From positions 2,232,001 to 2,296,000 of the forward strand of contig NZ_LT629784.1 in the NCBI RefSeq assembly GCF_900105595.1: a stretch of DNA of 64,000 nucleotides. Reading direction: 5' to 3'. This DNA is from Stappia sp. ES.058. Lineage in GTDB: Bacteria; Pseudomonadota; Alphaproteobacteria; Rhizobiales; Stappiaceae. The first letter of the stretch is position 1. Each line of letters opens with the position of its first letter. The notes under the pieces were generated by a model. That model was not told the origin of the DNA. It made no database searches and worked only from the letters and a program-made list of their open reading frames with translations. The position numbers and the translations under genes are program-made. Shown piece by piece: positions 62,573 to 64,000 of this stretch.

Positions 62573-64000
62573 ATGAAATTGAAAAATATCTTGGTCTGGT
62601 CAATACCGCGAAGCCGATCTACTGCGTTCGAGCGCTCGGTAATGCAGCGCCACGATCTGACAGTTTTGCATGAGACCCTGTCGGCGCCTTACCTCGAATT
62701 GCACTCCAGAAGGCGCGCCAAAAAAATTGCGACGGCCAGACAGGAACAGGATTTGCCATCGGGCGAAGAGGATTATGTTGCAGCTTTGAACGCCTTGGCG
62801 GTTACGTCAAAGGGCCGTGTGACCCTGTCGAAGGAACTGATTTGCTTCTTCGATACCGCACAGATCGAGGATGCCTGGCTTCGGCATTTCGCTCACGTCT
62901 TTCTGGTGCGCGATCCGGCAGCGGCATTGCGTTCATTGTGGCGCGTGTCATGCGCGGGACCAACCACCTATTATGATCCGAACGAGGTCGACTACGCGCG
63001 CATGCGCAACGTCTACAGCCGCGTCGTCGATGCCTGCGGAATGAACTCTGCCATGGTGCTTGAGGCGGATGACGACCTGCTCGCCGACACCGAAAACGCG
63101 TTGCGACGGTTCTGTGAATTCGCAGGCCTGGATTTCTGCCCGGCTATGCTCGAATGGAAAGCAGAAGACGTCCAGCCCTGGAACGTCTGGAAGGGCTGGC
63201 ACGATGACGCCGCGAAATCGTCCGGTTTCCAGGCGCCTACGCATGAAACGCCCACGATACCCGAGAGCATTGCGGCCGACATCGCCGAACGCGCCGTTGA
63301 AGCGGCACCTGTCTACCAGGCATTCTCCCTGGCGGCGGCAAGAGAACGGCACAAATTTTCCGGAAGCGCCGTGAAACCGTTGCTGCCGTTGCCCGACGCG
63401 CAGGCGCAACTCCTTTTTCCGACCGATATTAAGGCCGGAATTGACGACCTTGTCACCTATGCTGGCGGATCTTCGAACGCGTTCGAGGTTATCGGACTGG
63501 ATTGCGCGCGACTGGAAGGCCTTGGCGCCACCGACGCAGGGGAAGCTGCGCGCATCCTGGATCGCCCGTTGCTCTTGCCTGCGGGAGCGGAGGCGGCACA
63601 AAAAGCGGTTGCGAAGGGTCTTGGCCTCAAGCCCGCTCTCCTGCCGCCATTGTCGGCCGCGCCCGGCACGCAACGGATTGCGGAGTTGCGGCAGGAAGCC
63701 GTCGCGGCCGTTGAGGCGGCCGTCGCGGAAACCACGGACCACGTCTTGAAGGCGAACGCGAAAACACGGATCGGGCCATGTCCCGCCGATTTCGCTGTTG
63801 CCATGTCCTCGGTTGCCAAGGCACATCCGGATCTCTGCGTCCTGACGGATGGATCGGCAAGCTACACAGCCTCCCAATACGCCGCGGAACTGGTCCGCGT
63901 CGGAAACATTCTCCGGCAGACGGTAGGCGGTCGCGCACTTGAGCCGCGCTGGATCGTGATCTTTGCAACGCGCAGCGCGGAAACAGTCCTTGCGATGAGC
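62573..64000 (+). CDS. Sulfotransferase domain fused to probable adenylation domain (partial, runs off window)
   Basis: 476 codons are open to the window end. The N-terminal ~260 residues are a sulfotransferase: 5' loop IPRSRSTAFERSV (11-23), LHETLSAPY, and 3' motif VFLVRDPAAALRSL (109-122). A helical Ala-rich linker (~265-400) follows. From residue ~404, PADFAVAMSSVAKAHPDLCV, LTDGSASYTASQYAAELVR and IVIFATRSAETVLAMS have the order and spacing of the first 70 residues of an AMP-binding (NRPS-type) adenylation domain. It lies 28 bp after the SHMT-like gene, without a clear ribosome site. The rest of the protein should be to the right. Confidence 0.78.
   Translation, partial: MKLKNILVWSIPRSRSTAFERSVMQRHDLTVLHETLSAPYLELHSRRRAKKIATARQEQDLPSGEEDYVAALNALAVTSKGRVTLSKELICFFDTAQIEDAWLRHFAHVFLVRDPAAALRSLWRVSCAGPTTYYDPNEVDYARMRNVYSRVVDACGMNSAMVLEADDDLLADTENALRRFCEFAGLDFCPAMLEWKAEDVQPWNVWKGWHDDAAKSSGFQAPTHETPTIPESIAADIAERAVEAAPVYQAFSLAAARERHKFSGSAVKPLLPLPDAQAQLLFPTDIKAGIDDLVTYAGGSSNAFEVIGLDCARLEGLGATDAGEAARILDRPLLLPAGAEAAQKAVAKGLGLKPALLPPLSAAPGTQRIAELRQEAVAAVEAAVAETTDHVLKANAKTRIGPCPADFAVAMSSVAKAHPDLCVLTDGSASYTASQYAAELVRVGNILRQTVGGRALEPRWIVIFATRSAETVLAMS

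Noticed and set aside
62948..63877. Leftward open frame of ~309 codons near the right edge
   Set aside because: It is the antisense shadow of the sulfotransferase-adenylation gene, which has recognisable motifs and stays open to the window end.
1..64000. CRISPR arrays, insertion sequences, tRNA or rRNA genes
   Set aside because: No regularly spaced repeats, transposase motifs, terminal inverted repeats or tRNA/rRNA-like sequences were seen on either strand by eye.

Overview
The window is about 62-65% GC by eye and reads as one contiguous piece of an alphaproteobacterial chromosome. RbsABC-type, TRAP and xanthine-dehydrogenase-type catabolic operons, LysE/EamA exporters and overlapping ATGA gene junctions point to Hyphomicrobiales (a Stappia/Labrenzia-like marine lineage is my guess, not shown). 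No rRNA, tRNA, CRISPR array, transposase or phage gene was seen. Coding density is high, with long operons on both strands.

Left part (1-21.3 kb), catabolism. A leftward operon encodes a sugar-type ABC importer (binding protein, two permeases, double ATPase), a short-chain dehydrogenase and a 3-hydroxyisobutyrate-dehydrogenase-like protein cut by the window edge. It diverges from a rightward operon headed by an unusual regulator, in which a DNA-binding domain is fused to a cytoplasmic solute-binding domain. After it come two more dehydrogenases, an M24-fold protein with an altered metal site, a TPP-dependent 2-oxoacid/acetoin-type dehydrogenase whose E2 is split over two genes, an aldehyde dehydrogenase and two methyltransferase-like proteins. 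A leftward three-gene module (PLP lyase, M24 hydrolase, Asp/Glu-racemase-type enzyme) and a Nei-type glycosylase follow.

Middle part (22.5-48 kb). A tight five-gene operon (2OG-Fe dioxygenase, PLP decarboxylase, sulfotransferase, glutamine-synthetase-like ligase, LysE exporter) looks like a small-molecule biosynthesis and export unit. Next is a leftward operon for a molybdenum hydroxylase plus CoxG and a TRAP importer, controlled from a spacer with two palindromes by a TetR gene that is frameshifted here. An MFS protein, a TetR-MFP-RND efflux operon and a metal-handling island (copper-type P-ATPase, APC permease, glutaredoxin-MauE fusion, DUF305 protein) follow. The island has a cytochrome c remnant at one end and an interrupted reading frame at the other.

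Right part (48.6-64 kb). This is the most interesting region: an apparently undescribed biosynthetic cluster. SbnA- and SbnB-like enzymes should make L-2,3-diaminopropionate from O-phosphoserine and glutamate. Around them are a truncated MetRS-like ligase, a D-amino-acid-oxidase-type flavoenzyme, a frameshifted FAD/NAD(P)-binding protein, a MetX-like acyltransferase, a methyltransferase, a cupin, a small SET protein, a leaderless periplasmic-binding-fold protein, an SHMT-like PLP enzyme, an EamA exporter and an Lrp regulator. The last gene, running off the right edge, joins a sulfotransferase domain to the beginning of what looks like an NRPS-type adenylation domain.

All calls come from reading the sequence; no database search was run. 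Substrates are stated only where motif and context allow.
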